A stretch of DNA of 64,000 bases, from NCBI GenBank assembly GCA_013298845.1, contig JAAFJN010000001.1:248001-312000 (forward strand), given 5' to 3'. Within the stretch, counting starts at the first letter, position 1. Each line of letters opens with the position of its first letter. The translations under genes were made by a program, and so were the position numbers. Positions 26,011 through 35,824 of the stretch are shown one piece after another. The notes below the pieces were generated by a model. The model was given only the letters and a program-made list of their open reading frames with translations. It was not told the origin of the DNA and did not search any database. The stretch is from Chitinophagales bacterium (lineage in GTDB: Bacteria; Bacteroidota; Bacteroidia; Chitinophagales; Saprospiraceae).

Positions 26011-26787
26011 ATGCGAATCAGATATTTTTTGGGAGGTTTGCTAACGCTTCCCACGTTGCCATTGATGTACCTGCAAGGAAAACGAATCCGGGCCAGCGTT
26101 CCCGAATTACCCGAAGCCACCGGCTCCGAAGGCGTTACCCACCCCGATGCTCCGCAGACAATCACCCTGCTTTGTTTGGGTGAAAGCACCATGGCGGGCG
26201 TTGGCGTGCGTACGCACGAGGAGGGATTCGCCGGTACTTTTGCTCAAACCCTGGGCGAACAACTACAAACGGGAGTTCGCTGGAAAGTATACGCCCGCAG
26301 CGGTTACACCGCCCGCCGCCTCGCGCAACGAATGGTACCCAAAATTACCGAAACCCACGCGGATCTAATTGTTATTACCCTCGGCGGTAACGATGCGTTT
26401 CAACTCAATACGCCCTGGCGCTGGCGGCAAGATATCCGGGAATTGTTGGTGAACCTGCGCCAAAAATATCCCCAAACGCCCATCGTATTTGCCAATATGC
26501 CACCCATTAAAGATTTCCCTGCCTTTACACCGTTGATAAAAAACACGATTGGGAATCTTGTGGAGATTTTAGGACACGAATTAAAGGTTCAAATAACAAA
26601 TCATTCCCGCGTCTATTTTAACCACGAAATTATCAGATTGGCCGATTGGGTAAAACGGTTGAATATTAAAGCGCAAGCCACCGATTTTTTTAGCGACGGG
26701 GTGCATCCTTCGGCGTTAACGTACCAAACCTGGGCGCGTGATTTGGCAACATTTACCGCCGAACGGGTGTTTAAGAATCAACCCTGA
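26011..26787 (+). CDS. SGNH/GDSL-family hydrolase
   Basis: A 258-residue esterase or lipase-type hydrolase with a hydrophobic N-terminus (residues 4-20) that may be a membrane anchor or uncleaved signal. SGNH blocks: nucleophile Ser59 in LGESTMAG, Gly in block II near ARSGYTA (residue 94), Asn127 in GGND, and Asp229/His232 in SDGVHPS. All four catalytic elements are present. Natural substrate unknown. 33 nt upstream of the Fpg/Nei-type gene on the same strand. Confidence 0.85.
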   Translation: MRIRYFLGGLLTLPTLPLMYLQGKRIRASVPELPEATGSEGVTHPDAPQTITLLCLGESTMAGVGVRTHEEGFAGTFAQTLGEQLQTGVRWKVYARSGYTARRLAQRMVPKITETHADLIVITLGGNDAFQLNTPWRWRQDIRELLVNLRQKYPQTPIVFANMPPIKDFPAFTPLIKNTIGNLVEILGHELKVQITNHSRVYFNHEIIRLADWVKRLNIKAQATDFFSDGVHPSALTYQTWARDLATFTAERVFKNQP

Positions 26788-26820
26788 TGGATCATTTATG
26801 CCATTTATACACCGCAAACG

Positions 26821-27624
26821 ATGCCGGAATTACCCGAAGTAGAAACGTACCGCCGCTACATAGAAGCCTCCTCGTTGGGGCAAACCATTGAGCAGTTTAC
26901 CTGCGAAGATCCGCGCAAGTTATTGCTCAATGATCTTGACGAAATAAATAATCGGCTGAATGGAGCCGTTTTTGAAGCGACGTACCGCGTGGGTAAACAT
27001 CTTTTTGTACGCACCAACCTCGACGATTGGTTGTACATGCACTTCGGTATGACGGGTGATCTCGGTTATTTTCACCGGGATGAGCCGCCACCCCGCCACG
27101 CACGGATGATTTTTTATTTTACCAATGGCTACCGGCTGGGATTCATTTGCCCGCGCAAATTTGAACGCGTTGGTCTGGTGGCCGATCCCGCCGCTTTTTT
27201 AGCCCAAAAAGGCGTTGCACCCGATGTCATGGAGATTACGCCCACCGTATTCTTCGATCACCTGCGTCGGAAAAAATCGGCGATCAAAACAGTATTGCTG
27301 GATCAATCAGTAGTGGCCGGAATTGGAAACTGGATTGCCGATGATGTCTTGTTTCGGGCCAAAATCCACCCCGAAATACCGGCGTCAGCGCTGGAAGAGA
27401 CCGAAAAAATGCGCATTTTTGAAGCCATGCGGTACATCGTCCAAACCACCATCGACGTTGAAGCCAATTATCTGCTTTTACCCGATGATTTTATTTTGCA
27501 CGCAAGGGGCTGGGGCAAACCGCATCTGGCGGGAAAATGCCCCTGCGGCAAAGGGGAAATTCTGATGAGCCGGGTTGGCGGCCGGGCCACGTACTTTTGC
27601 GGCTTGTGTCAATCGAAAAAATAG
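26821..27624 (+). CDS. Formamidopyrimidine-DNA glycosylase / endonuclease VIII family
   Basis: A base-excision repair enzyme of 267 residues. The N-terminus MPELPEVETYRR carries the catalytic Pro2 and Glu3 of the Fpg/Nei family. The helix-two-turn-helix is at about residues 155-175 (LLDQSVVAGIGNWIADDVLF) and a C-terminal zinc finger of the CxC-CxxC kind is near 240-263 (CPCGKG, YFCGLCQ). Whether it prefers oxidised purines (MutM) or pyrimidines (Nei) is not clear by eye, so no symbol is given. Convergent with the lipoprotein gene 4 nt away. Confidence 0.88.
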   Translation: MPELPEVETYRRYIEASSLGQTIEQFTCEDPRKLLLNDLDEINNRLNGAVFEATYRVGKHLFVRTNLDDWLYMHFGMTGDLGYFHRDEPPPRHARMIFYFTNGYRLGFICPRKFERVGLVADPAAFLAQKGVAPDVMEITPTVFFDHLRRKKSAIKTVLLDQSVVAGIGNWIADDVLFRAKIHPEIPASALEETEKMRIFEAMRYIVQTTIDVEANYLLLPDDFILHARGWGKPHLAGKCPCGKGEILMSRVGGRATYFCGLCQSKK

Positions 27625-27628
27625 GATA

Positions 27629-28237
27629 TTAGTCGGGTATTTTGGTCAATACCAATCCATTTTGGTTAGATACCCGTATAATACCTTCGGTTTTGTTATA
27701 AAAAAATGATTGTACCGAACCAGCCCCGGTAAAGGAATAAGTGATTTCCAAAACATCCGGGTAAGTATTTGAACCAATACTCAACGAAGGGTGAAGTTTC
27801 CAGGTGTAAATAGAATTGGCTAATCCGCCCAACTGCCCATCGGTGGAAACGGTAAATTGTACAGTGGTCCCTACCCCGTTTTCCCGCGTTGGAGAAACCG
27901 AAAATTGAAGCATCGAGTCAACGGAAAGACCACGTTGAACCGACTCCACAAAGAAATACGTTTCGCCGGGTACCTTCATATTGAGTTCCAGGTATTCCTC
28001 GCAGTTTTGGTCGGGCGATGGCGTCCAATAAATTCGTTTGGTTTGTACCATAATGGTATCCCCGTCAGACGTTGAATACCTGGTTTTTTGTCCGTCTTCG
28101 TAAGGGATTGCTTCTACCACCCCATCGCGTAACAAGGCTTTTTCGTCGGCAGCGCATTTATTTCGGCAGGCGCTGTTGAAGGTGAATAACGTGAGCAGAA
28201 GGCCCAGTTGTAGTACCGTGTAGTTGTTGTATATCAT
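27629..28237 (-). CDS. Lipoprotein of unknown function
   Basis: A 202-residue protein with a signal peptide ending in a lipobox (FTFNSAC, Cys at about residue 24), so it is predicted to be lipid-anchored. The mature part is beta-rich without a recognised domain. It is followed 24 nt upstream in position by an amine-oxidase-like gene on the same strand, possibly co-transcribed. Lineage-specific by appearance; no function assigned. Confidence 0.65.
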   Translation of the reverse strand: MIYNNYTVLQLGLLLTLFTFNSACRNKCAADEKALLRDGVVEAIPYEDGQKTRYSTSDGDTIMVQTKRIYWTPSPDQNCEEYLELNMKVPGETYFFVESVQRGLSVDSMLQFSVSPTRENGVGTTVQFTVSTDGQLGGLANSIYTWKLHPSLSIGSNTYPDVLEITYSFTGAGSVQSFFYNKTEGIIRVSNQNGLVLTKIPD

Positions 28238-28261
28238 AATAAGTTTGAGCGTTTGTATTGG

Positions 28262-29497
28262 TTAAAGATTAGCGCTACACATTTCGGCTACCTTACGTCC
28301 ACTTTCCATCGCCCCGTTCAAAGACGGATACGTGGTGTAATCGCCGCAGCAAAAGGTGTAATCGTTGATTTTTTGCGGCGCAACGTTGGTTTTTCCGGTT
28401 AAATAAGCGGGTAACGCCTCTTTAATGCGGTAGGTTTTTAAATGGTGCCACCTTGTTTGCGGGCCAAACCACTCCACCAGTTCCAGTTGCACTTTGTCCA
28501 CCAATTCCGCGTCGGGGATATGGCCTTTGCCCACGAGGCTCACCGAAATCAGGGTTTTGCCCGCCGGTGCATACGACGGAACAATGTCCGAAAGTGGCAT
28601 GATATGATCAATGAGTTCGTTGCTATTGCTGTTAATTATCAGGTAAGGGGCACCGGATTTTGGGAGCGGTTGTTCGCTGTAAAAATAAAGACAATCGGTG
28701 TGGTTAAAGCGAGCGTTGGGCGTTTTTCCCAAAAGCCCCGCCGCCGTACTGGCCTCGGTAGCAATAACAATGGTTGCCCCTTCGAGCACCGTGCCGTCGG
28801 CGAGAAACACCCGTTTTCCTTCTATTTTTTGAACTGGCGTCCGTAGTCGGAGTTGTTCCGGCGCTAATCCGGCGGCCAATTGTTCGGCAATGGCGCCAAT
28901 GCCGTTTTCCGGCAGTGCCACATCGGCGGTCGCGAATTGGTGAAACAGAAAACGAAACAAAGCCGCGTCGGTATCCAAAGCGCGTTCGAGGAAAACGCCC
29001 CGGAAAAACGGTTTAAAAAAGCGGGCGATCATTTTTTCGGAAAAACCGTAACGCCGCAAATAATCTCCGGTAGTTTCTAAGCCCGCGTTGGCATCATCGG
29101 CGGAAGGAGCCGGTGCGTTTCGGGTGCTGCCTTGGAGTTTCAGCACGCGCAATTTATCCGAAAACCCGCCAACGGGTGCCATCAAAGCCTCCGGCGCGCT
29201 GGCCCAATTGCGCAAGGGGTTGGGCATATTAAAAAAGGTCTTTCCCGTGCGGATCCGCGCCCCCGAAGGCATGGGCTGCAAACCAAGTTCGGGGTACCGC
29301 AGCACGGGTTTGGCCTCCGGGTAACCCGTTTGGAAGACCTGAAAACCCCGGTCCAGCAAAAAGCCGTCCACGCGGTCGGTGCGCAAGCGTCCTCCCACCC
29401 CGTCGGATGCTTCGAGTATTACAAAGGGCGTTCCCCGTTGTTGAAGGTAATGCGCGCAAGTAAGTCCCGCCATACCGGCTCCGATAATAATGACCAT
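28262..29497 (-). CDS. FAD-dependent amine oxidase / protoporphyrinogen oxidase-like oxidoreductase
   Basis: A 411-residue flavoprotein. The FAD-binding Rossmann motif is at the very N-terminus (IIIGAGMAGLTCA, residues 3-15), followed by Glu at the end of the second strand (LEASDGVGGR, 29-38), characteristic of the amine oxidase/PHZ desaturase group. The C-terminal FAD contact block is CCGDYTTYPSLNGAMESGR at about 386-404. The substrate cannot be deduced; candidates include amines, carotenoids or porphyrinogens. Likely cytoplasmic or membrane-associated. Confidence 0.82.
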   Translation of the reverse strand: MVIIIGAGMAGLTCAHYLQQRGTPFVILEASDGVGGRLRTDRVDGFLLDRGFQVFQTGYPEAKPVLRYPELGLQPMPSGARIRTGKTFFNMPNPLRNWASAPEALMAPVGGFSDKLRVLKLQGSTRNAPAPSADDANAGLETTGDYLRRYGFSEKMIARFFKPFFRGVFLERALDTDAALFRFLFHQFATADVALPENGIGAIAEQLAAGLAPEQLRLRTPVQKIEGKRVFLADGTVLEGATIVIATEASTAAGLLGKTPNARFNHTDCLYFYSEQPLPKSGAPYLIINSNSNELIDHIMPLSDIVPSYAPAGKTLISVSLVGKGHIPDAELVDKVQLELVEWFGPQTRWHHLKTYRIKEALPAYLTGKTNVAPQKINDYTFCCGDYTTYPSLNGAMESGRKVAEMCSANL

Positions 29498-29701
29498 GAT
29501 ATTGAGTGTGCTGTTAGGGTGATGAAACAGATTTTTGGGGAGATGGTTGATACCCTACCGTTTTGCGGCAATGAATATTGGATGAAATGCCATTTTACCG
29601 CGAAAACCCCGGGCATAAAACCGTATTTTTACGCTAACGCGGCGTTGGTAAATCATCCTACTTTTACTTTTTTTACACTGTTTTACCAATAAATTGAAAA
29701 A

Positions 29702-30421
29702 ATGGCCACCGAAAAAGAATTAATCGTGGGAATTCCACTCTACCAAGGCTGTACGCTGGTAGATTTTGCGGGCGCAACCCAGGTATTTGCCCGCGCCGAA
29801 GGTTTTAAAGTGATTTGGTTGTGCAACGACCCCTCGGTGCGTATTTCGGAGGGGGTAACGGTATTGCCCAATTATTCCTTCGATTATCACCCCGATATTG
29901 ACATCCTGTTTGTGCCCGGCGGTGGCCCCGAAGGTGTGTTGGCCGCGATGGAAAACCCCGATTTATTGCAGTTTATTCAAAATAACTGGGCAACGTCCCA
30001 ATGGCGAGGTTCCGTTTGTACCGGGGCGTTTATTTTGGCCGCCGCCGGGGTACTGCGCAATTGTGAGGCAACTACGTATTGGAGCCAAATTCCGACCCTC
30101 CAGATATTGGCCGAAAAACTAAACCTCGAAGTACACGATAATTATTACCCACGGTTTATTCTCGACGAAAAACAGTGCATTTTTACGGGCGGCGGTATTT
30201 CTTCGGCGCTCGATTTGGCGTTGGAACTGGTCATTAAAATAAAAGACATCCCCACCGCCGAAGCCGCTCAATTGATGATTCAATACCAACCCGAACCGCC
30301 TATAAATGCCGGTCTTCCGTCGGGGGCACCCCCGGAAATTGTGGCAGTCCAAATGAAAGGCGGCGAGGAATACCGGGAAACACTGATGCCCGCGATTAGA
30401 AAAATTTTGGCGGGAGATTAA
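29702..30421 (+). CDS. DJ-1/PfpI family protein, isonitrile hydratase-like
   Basis: A 239-residue member of the DJ-1/PfpI superfamily. The nucleophile elbow holds Cys106 in GSVCTGAF. The acidic partner lies in the first strand-loop (VDFAGATQVF). The C-terminal motif PPINAGLPSGAPPEIV closely resembles the PPFNAGSP-type motif of Pseudomonas isonitrile hydratase (InhA). The reaction is therefore plausibly hydration of a small substrate or a related activity, but the family is diverse. No AraC-type HTH domain is present. Stands alone. Confidence 0.82.
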   Translation: MATEKELIVGIPLYQGCTLVDFAGATQVFARAEGFKVIWLCNDPSVRISEGVTVLPNYSFDYHPDIDILFVPGGGPEGVLAAMENPDLLQFIQNNWATSQWRGSVCTGAFILAAAGVLRNCEATTYWSQIPTLQILAEKLNLEVHDNYYPRFILDEKQCIFTGGGISSALDLALELVIKIKDIPTAEAAQLMIQYQPEPPINAGLPSGAPPEIVAVQMKGGEEYRETLMPAIRKILAGD

Positions 30422-30465
30422 CCCAACCGCCAACAAAACCTCGTTTGGGCTAATTACAAAAAACG

Positions 30466-30473
30466 TACCTTTG
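30466..30473 (+). promoter_or_regulatory. Promoter of the SNF2 helicase gene
   Basis: TACCTTTG (30466-30473) with TTTG at 30444-30447, 18 nt apart: a near-ideal Bacteroidota promoter, 29 nt before the ATG. Confidence 0.7.
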
Positions 30474-30502
30474 CGCCCCCCTAAAAAGACTGGGCGCACG
30501 GC

Positions 30503-33500
30503 ATGCAAATTGTTTTTAACCTCTATCCTTTTTCCGATACGCTGTATTTGCCCACCGCGTATTTGGTACAAACCGATCACAAAGGGCTGCTCACTTATTT
30601 TGCGCAAAAAGCCTCGGTCGCTACCTGTGCCCCTTACGGCATTGAGATCACGCCCGCTTTAAAAAAACTGCTGGATACGGCCGATTCCCTCACGCCCAAA
30701 GCCCTCGAAACGCGGTTTAAACCCCAAAAAGCCAAAGCCGCTACCCCACTGGCCGATTTGCTGCAACCCCAAAACCCGGCCAAAAGCACGGTAGAACAGT
30801 TTATTCACCGCACTTTGGCCCAGTTTTACCACGACGTGGTGCGACACGGCTACGCCATCGCGCTGGATGCCGAGCGCCGCACCCTCGTTAAAGACGTTCA
30901 AATTCACCCCGCAACCACCGAATTGGTGCCGCATTTGTCGTTTAGCCGCGCCACCGACGGTATCGAGTACCGGTTTCAGTTGGGCACCGAAACCGAAAAA
31001 TTCCCCATTAGCCAGCACGATGTCATTGCGCTGACCAACACCGACCCGGCTTGGTTATTGGTCAATTATTCGTTGTTTCGCGTGCCGGGTATCAACGGAT
31101 TTATGGTGAACCCATTCCGTAAAAAAGACGTAATTGTGATTCCGCCCGCGCAGGCCAAAGTGTATTTTAAAAAATTTATTGCCAAAAACGCGGGGCGCAA
31201 CCACATCGAAGCGGACGGGTTTGAAGTACAAGTTGCCCGCGCATTGCTCAAAACCCATTTGCATACCGTAGAAGATATTTTGCAAAATACCTGGTCGCTC
31301 AAAACGGTGTTTGAATACGAAAACGCCCAATTTGATTACGGCGACCGCCGCGACAATATCACCACGGTCGAATTTGAAGATGCCAGCGATGCCGTGGTGG
31401 TGAAAAAAATCGCCCGCGACTGGGACTCCGAAAACCAACGCATGGCCGTTTTGCAGGAAAATGGCCTTCAACTCAACGGCCGATTGGGCGTAACCGAAGA
31501 AGGACTAACCGGCAATGCCAGTCTGGTCTGGTGGGTACGCTGGTTGTCGTCGCACCAAAAAGCCCTTGAAAAAGCCGGTTTTCGCATCGAATTACCGCAG
31601 GTAGATGGCCGCACAATTGCCCTGTTGCCCGGAATCATCGAACTGTACACCGAAGCCAAAAACGATTGGTTTGATGTGCACGGTCAAGTGGTGGCCGGTG
31701 CTTTTACCTTTTCGTTTCGCGACCTGACGCCTTTTTTGCGGCAAAATGATCCGTTTTATCCCCTGCCCGACGGCACTTTTTTCCTTATTCCCGACGAGTG
31801 GTTCACGCGGTACGCCGATTTGGCCAAAGCCTTGCGCGATACCCCCGACGGCGGCCAATTGCCCAAAGCGCTATTTACCCTGCTCGACGCAACGGGCGAA
31901 GAAAACCTCACCCAAATTGCCGATTTTCCGGTCATTGATCCCAATACCGTGGACTATATCCCCGGCAACGACCTGAAAGCCACCCTCCGGCCGTACCAAT
32001 TATTTGGGGTAAAATGGCTGATCGGGCACTATAACCACGGCTTCGGTGCGTGTTTGGCGGATTCTATGGGTTTGGGTAAAACCCTGCAAACCATCGCTTT
32101 GTTGTTGTACGCCAAAAGCCAACACCCGGCGGTAGAAGAGGCCCCCGCTCCCGTGGCGGCCCCGGTCCCGGCCCCCAAAGTAGCCAACAAAGGTTTTCAG
32201 TTGGATTTGTTCAACACCGCCCAGCAGGAAATTGCCGAACAACACATTAACCCCAATACGTCCACCGCCACGGCATTTACCAAAATAAAAACCTATCCGG
32301 CCTTGGTTATTTTGCCCGCTTCGCTGGTGTTTAACTGGCAAAAGGAGTTGGAGCATTTTGCGCCGTCGTTGTTCGTGCGTGCACACACCGGACCGCAACG
32401 CGAGCGCGACCCGCGTGCCCTGGCCATGCACGATGTGGTGCTCACCACTTACCACACGGCCCGCCTCGATTTGGAAATGTTGGGCAAAGTGGATTGGCAT
32501 TTTATTATTTTGGACGAAAGCCAACAAATTAAAAACCGCGATTCCGAAATTTCCAAGGTGGTTCGTTCCCTTGATGCTTACCACAAAATATCGCTTTCGG
32601 GCACCCCGATTGAAAATTCTTTGGCCGATTTGTGGACCCAAATGGAGTTTATCAACCCCTCTACCCTGGGAACCTACAACGCATTTAAAGAACAATTCCA
32701 GGTTCCCATCGAACGCCACAACGATCCCGTGGCGCGGGAACAATTGTTTAGCCGGGTGCGTCCGTTCTTTTTGCGGCGCACCAAAGAAGAAGTTGCTCCC
32801 GATTTGCCGCCCAAAATTGAACAGGTATTTTATTGTGAAATGAGCACCGCGCAGCGCAGTCGTTACGAAGAAGTAAAGTCGGCGGTGCGCAACGAAATTT
32901 TGCAGTTGTTCGACGACCCCAAAACGCGACTATTGGCCATTCAGGCATTGACCCGTTTGCGGCAACTGGCCAACCACCCCGTATTGGCCGATAAACAATA
33001 CGAAGGCGATTCCGGGAAATTTGATGATGTGATGGCGCAATGGGATACCCTGCGCAAAGACGGCCACAAAGTGCTGTTTTTTAGCAGTTTTACCCAACAT
33101 TTGGAGATATTTCGCCGGGTTTTTGAAGAACAAAATACACCCTACGTCTGGCTCACGGGCCAAACCCCGCAATCCGAACGCGGGGCCATTATTGAGCGGT
33201 TCCAAAGCGACGACACCGTGCAGGCGTTTTTCTGCTCCATCAAAGCCGGTGGCGTGGGCCTTAACCTGACGGCAGCCGATTACGTTTTCCTGCTCGACCC
33301 GTGGTGGAATCCCGCCGCCGAAGATCAGGCGATTGCGCGGGCGCACCGCATTGGGCAAACCAAACCGGTGAACGCCATTCGGTTCATTAGCCGCGACTCG
33401 ATTGAAGAAAAAATTCTGGTGATGCAGGAGCGCAAAAAAGCCCTGAGCAGCGAGTTGTTTTCGGCCAACCGCGAAGTGCCCGAATTTACCCGCGAGGATA

Positions 33501-33520
33501 TTGCTGATTTGTTGCAGTAA
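30503..33520 (+). CDS. SNF2-family DEAD/DEAH-box helicase
   Basis: A 1005-residue ATP-dependent DNA translocase of the Swi2/Snf2 type. The N-terminal 480 residues are a bacterial-specific region. The ATPase core has Walker A DSMGLGKT at 520-527, motif II DESQ at 671-674 and SGTPIENSL near 700. The C-terminal lobe has LFFSSFTQHLEIF near 855, AGGVGLNLTAADYV near 915 and WWNPAAEDQAIARAHRIGQ near 935. A Pro/Ala-rich insertion lies between motifs I and Ia (about residues 545-570). The N-terminus has no SWIM zinc finger. Probably remodels protein-DNA complexes in repair or transcription; the partner is unknown. Confidence 0.92.
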   Translation: MQIVFNLYPFSDTLYLPTAYLVQTDHKGLLTYFAQKASVATCAPYGIEITPALKKLLDTADSLTPKALETRFKPQKAKAATPLADLLQPQNPAKSTVEQFIHRTLAQFYHDVVRHGYAIALDAERRTLVKDVQIHPATTELVPHLSFSRATDGIEYRFQLGTETEKFPISQHDVIALTNTDPAWLLVNYSLFRVPGINGFMVNPFRKKDVIVIPPAQAKVYFKKFIAKNAGRNHIEADGFEVQVARALLKTHLHTVEDILQNTWSLKTVFEYENAQFDYGDRRDNITTVEFEDASDAVVVKKIARDWDSENQRMAVLQENGLQLNGRLGVTEEGLTGNASLVWWVRWLSSHQKALEKAGFRIELPQVDGRTIALLPGIIELYTEAKNDWFDVHGQVVAGAFTFSFRDLTPFLRQNDPFYPLPDGTFFLIPDEWFTRYADLAKALRDTPDGGQLPKALFTLLDATGEENLTQIADFPVIDPNTVDYIPGNDLKATLRPYQLFGVKWLIGHYNHGFGACLADSMGLGKTLQTIALLLYAKSQHPAVEEAPAPVAAPVPAPKVANKGFQLDLFNTAQQEIAEQHINPNTSTATAFTKIKTYPALVILPASLVFNWQKELEHFAPSLFVRAHTGPQRERDPRALAMHDVVLTTYHTARLDLEMLGKVDWHFIILDESQQIKNRDSEISKVVRSLDAYHKISLSGTPIENSLADLWTQMEFINPSTLGTYNAFKEQFQVPIERHNDPVAREQLFSRVRPFFLRRTKEEVAPDLPPKIEQVFYCEMSTAQRSRYEEVKSAVRNEILQLFDDPKTRLLAIQALTRLRQLANHPVLADKQYEGDSGKFDDVMAQWDTLRKDGHKVLFFSSFTQHLEIFRRVFEEQNTPYVWLTGQTPQSERGAIIERFQSDDTVQAFFCSIKAGGVGLNLTAADYVFLLDPWWNPAAEDQAIARAHRIGQTKPVNAIRFISRDSIEEKILVMQERKKALSSELFSANREVPEFTREDIADLLQ

Positions 33521-33685
33521 GCATGGCAATTTGTCTAAATTTGACATTTCATTTGCCTAATAGTAGCAATACTACCATTCTTTAAACAACCTTCTCCTTT
33601 TCGCCTAAACTTTTTGAAATTGCCCCTGTTTGTTTAGTCATTGATTCAAAACGTATTCTATTACTTAAACAAAAAAACAAACACT

Positions 33686-34708
33686 ATGCAATTTCAAAAA
33701 CTAATGGGCGGCTTCGTCCTGGCCGCAATGATGACATTTGCCGCTTGCCAAAAAGAAAAAATCAACGATCAGATTCAAGAAGAAACCAGCGTAACCAGCA
33801 CTGAAGTAACCGACCGCAGTTCGGGTACTATTGTGGATGTAGCGGTGGGCAATCCGGCGTTTTCAACGTTGGTGGCTGCGGTGTTAAAAACCAATTCCGT
33901 GCAGTTTTTTGGCAACGCCGGTTTTAACTCAACCGTACTTGCACCCACGAACGATGCTTTTGCTCAATTGCCTGCTCCGTTCAACAATGCAGCGAACATC
34001 AACGCAATCACTAATCCGGCTACGATCAATACCCTGCGCCAGATTTTGCGTTACCACGCGGTACCAGGCAAAAAAACGGCCGTGCAATTCACCAACGGTA
34101 ACTACCAAACGTACAACAGCCCGGCGGTACCCAATGCTAACCTGATTACCGTTAGCCGTTCTCTTGACGGTAAAGTATTCATCAACGGTAACACGGAAGT
34201 TGTAGCCACCGATGTACAGGCCACCAACGGTATTATCCACGTGATTGACAAAGTATTGTTGCCACCTACGCAAGACATCGCGCAAATTGCTTTGTCCAAC
34301 GGCAATTTCACGGCGTTGGTAGCGGCTTTGCAAAAAACCAATTTGTTGAGCATGGCTTCCTTGTTCGGTAACACCACGGTTTTTGCGCCCACTGATGCGG
34401 CATTTGCACAATTGCCCGCACCACTCAACAACGCAGCCAACATCAGCAACATCACCGATGCGGCTACGATCAATACGCTTCGTTCGGTATTGCGTTACCA
34501 CATGGTACCGGCTCGCGTATTTTCACCCGATTTGCGCGAAGGTCTCAACGCACCAACGCGGTTGACCGGCCAAACTTTGTCCATCTCTTTAACGGGTGGT
34601 CCTAAAGTAAAAGGTAACGGCAACACAACGGGTTCTAACATTGTGGCGGTGAACCTGTTGGCACGCAACGGCGTCATCCACGTGATTGACCAGGTGTTGC
34701 TCCCATAA
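33686..34708 (+). CDS. Lipoprotein with two fasciclin (FAS1) domains
   Basis: A 340-residue protein starting MQFQKLMGGF, with a lipobox at FAAC (Cys about 21), so lipid-anchored. Two FAS1 domains follow at about residues 45-190 and 205-340. Each starts with an AFSTLVAAVLKTN / NFTALVAALQKTN helix, continues with VLAPTNDAFAQLP / VFAPTDAAFAQLP and ends with GIIHVIDKVLLPP / GVIHVIDQVLLP. The two halves are clearly an internal duplication. FAS1 proteins mediate adhesion at the surface. The frame extends 15 codons upstream into the leader. Ends at a strong terminator. Confidence 0.92.
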   Translation: MQFQKLMGGFVLAAMMTFAACQKEKINDQIQEETSVTSTEVTDRSSGTIVDVAVGNPAFSTLVAAVLKTNSVQFFGNAGFNSTVLAPTNDAFAQLPAPFNNAANINAITNPATINTLRQILRYHAVPGKKTAVQFTNGNYQTYNSPAVPNANLITVSRSLDGKVFINGNTEVVATDVQATNGIIHVIDKVLLPPTQDIAQIALSNGNFTALVAALQKTNLLSMASLFGNTTVFAPTDAAFAQLPAPLNNAANISNITDAATINTLRSVLRYHMVPARVFSPDLREGLNAPTRLTGQTLSISLTGGPKVKGNGNTTGSNIVAVNLLARNGVIHVIDQVLLP

Positions 34709-34749
34709 TTGGCGATTTTAAACGACAATAAAAGAATTTTATGTGAGGC

Positions 34750-34788
34750 ATGGGTCGTTTCTCCGGGCGGAGAAACGGCCCATTTTTT
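34750..34788 (+). terminator. Terminator of the fasciclin gene
   Basis: Stem ATGGGTCGTTTCTCC / GGAGAAACGGCCCAT (34750-34782) with a single mismatch and a GGGC loop, followed by T6. Confidence 0.9.
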
Positions 34789-35317
34789 ATATTTTTTTGC
34801 GCAAAGTGGCCAATACTTCCGGCGAATGGCGCATATCAACCCCGTCTAACTGCTGCAACAATGCCAGCGCCCCTTTGCGGTCGTGGCGGCGCAATTGGCT
34901 GAGTGCGGTGTAAAAAATAGCCTCTTTGTTCAGCGGGTGGTTACTGTTCACCACGGCCCGCAGGCGTTCTTCGGCGGGTTTCATTTTGTTGAGTTCCAGC
35001 AAACAAAGGCCGCTAAAAAACTGCTTTTCCAACGCGTACGCCGCGTGGGTATCGCGTTCGAACAAGGGCAAAGCGCGGGTGTATTGTTTTAGGTTAAACG
35101 CCGCGCAGGCTTCGGCCAACGGGTGGTCATTTTCCTTTAAAAAAACGGCTTGGGGCAGGTTGCGGTATTTGGCGTACAAACGTTCGTCCATTTGGGGGCG
35201 CAACATGCGCACGGTGGCCGGAACAACGGCGATGGCCAGCAGGACGACCAGCAACCATTTCCAGGCGGGCCACTGCGGCAGCGGAGCGGGCGGGACGGAG
35301 GTAAACGGGTCGCTCAT
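34787..35317 (-). CDS. Membrane-anchored TPR-like protein
   Basis: A 176-residue protein with a Pro-rich N-terminus, one hydrophobic segment at about residues 20-42 (WKWLLVVLLAIAVVPATV) and a soluble C-terminal part of helix pairs resembling tetratricopeptide repeats (YTRALPLFERD, LEKQFFSGLCLLEL, KEAIFYTALSQLR). It starts inside the end of tadA with a 4-nt ATGA overlap, so it is translationally coupled. Similar small TPR proteins are common in Bacteroidota; function not known. Confidence 0.75.
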   Translation of the reverse strand: MSDPFTSVPPAPLPQWPAWKWLLVVLLAIAVVPATVRMLRPQMDERLYAKYRNLPQAVFLKENDHPLAEACAAFNLKQYTRALPLFERDTHAAYALEKQFFSGLCLLELNKMKPAEERLRAVVNSNHPLNKEAIFYTALSQLRRHDRKGALALLQQLDGVDMRHSPEVLATLRKKI

Positions 35318-35757
35318 CGGCGCGATTTAAAAAACTGTTTGAGTAATTGGGCGCATTCGTCTTCCAAAATACCCAATTCGAGCCGGGTTTTTGGGTGCAG
35401 CAATTGTTTGCCGTGCAGCATAAATCCGCGTTTTTCATCGGATGCGCCATAAACAATGCGGCCCAGTTGCGCCCACGAGAGCGCGCCCGCGCACATCACG
35501 CAAGGCTCCAGGGTGACAAATAAAGAACAGTCGGTGAGGTATTTGCTGCCCAGATAATTGGCGGCGGCCGTCAATGCCAGCATTTCGGCGTGCGCGGTGA
35601 CATCGGTCAGTTGCTCGGTTTGGTTGTGTGCCCGGGCAATGATGCGGTTATCGCAAACAACGACGGCTCCTACCGGCACTTCGCCCGCTTCGTAAGCCTT
35701 TTGCGCCTCGGCAAGCGCTTGCTGCATGTAATAAGTGTCCGAATAAACGGTTAACAT
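35314..35757 (-). CDS. tadA: tRNA-specific adenosine deaminase / nucleoside deaminase
   Basis: A zinc-dependent cytidine-deaminase-fold enzyme of 147 residues. The zinc ligands and catalytic Glu are in HAEMLAL (about residues 56-62) and PCVMCAGAL (about 86-94). TadA converts A34 to inosine in tRNA-Arg(ACG). The sequence DEKRGFMLHGKQLLHPKT downstream fits TadA better than guanine deaminase, but exact substrate is inferred. First gene of a pair with the TPR-like protein, overlapping by 4 nt. Confidence 0.88.
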   Translation of the reverse strand: MLTVYSDTYYMQQALAEAQKAYEAGEVPVGAVVVCDNRIIARAHNQTEQLTDVTAHAEMLALTAAANYLGSKYLTDCSLFVTLEPCVMCAGALSWAQLGRIVYGASDEKRGFMLHGKQLLHPKTRLELGILEDECAQLLKQFFKSRR

Positions 35758-35824
35758 GCCGCAAAGGAACTAAAAAACGGAAAAACCCTGTGGTAAATTA
35801 GAGTTTTTTCAGACCTTTGTAAGA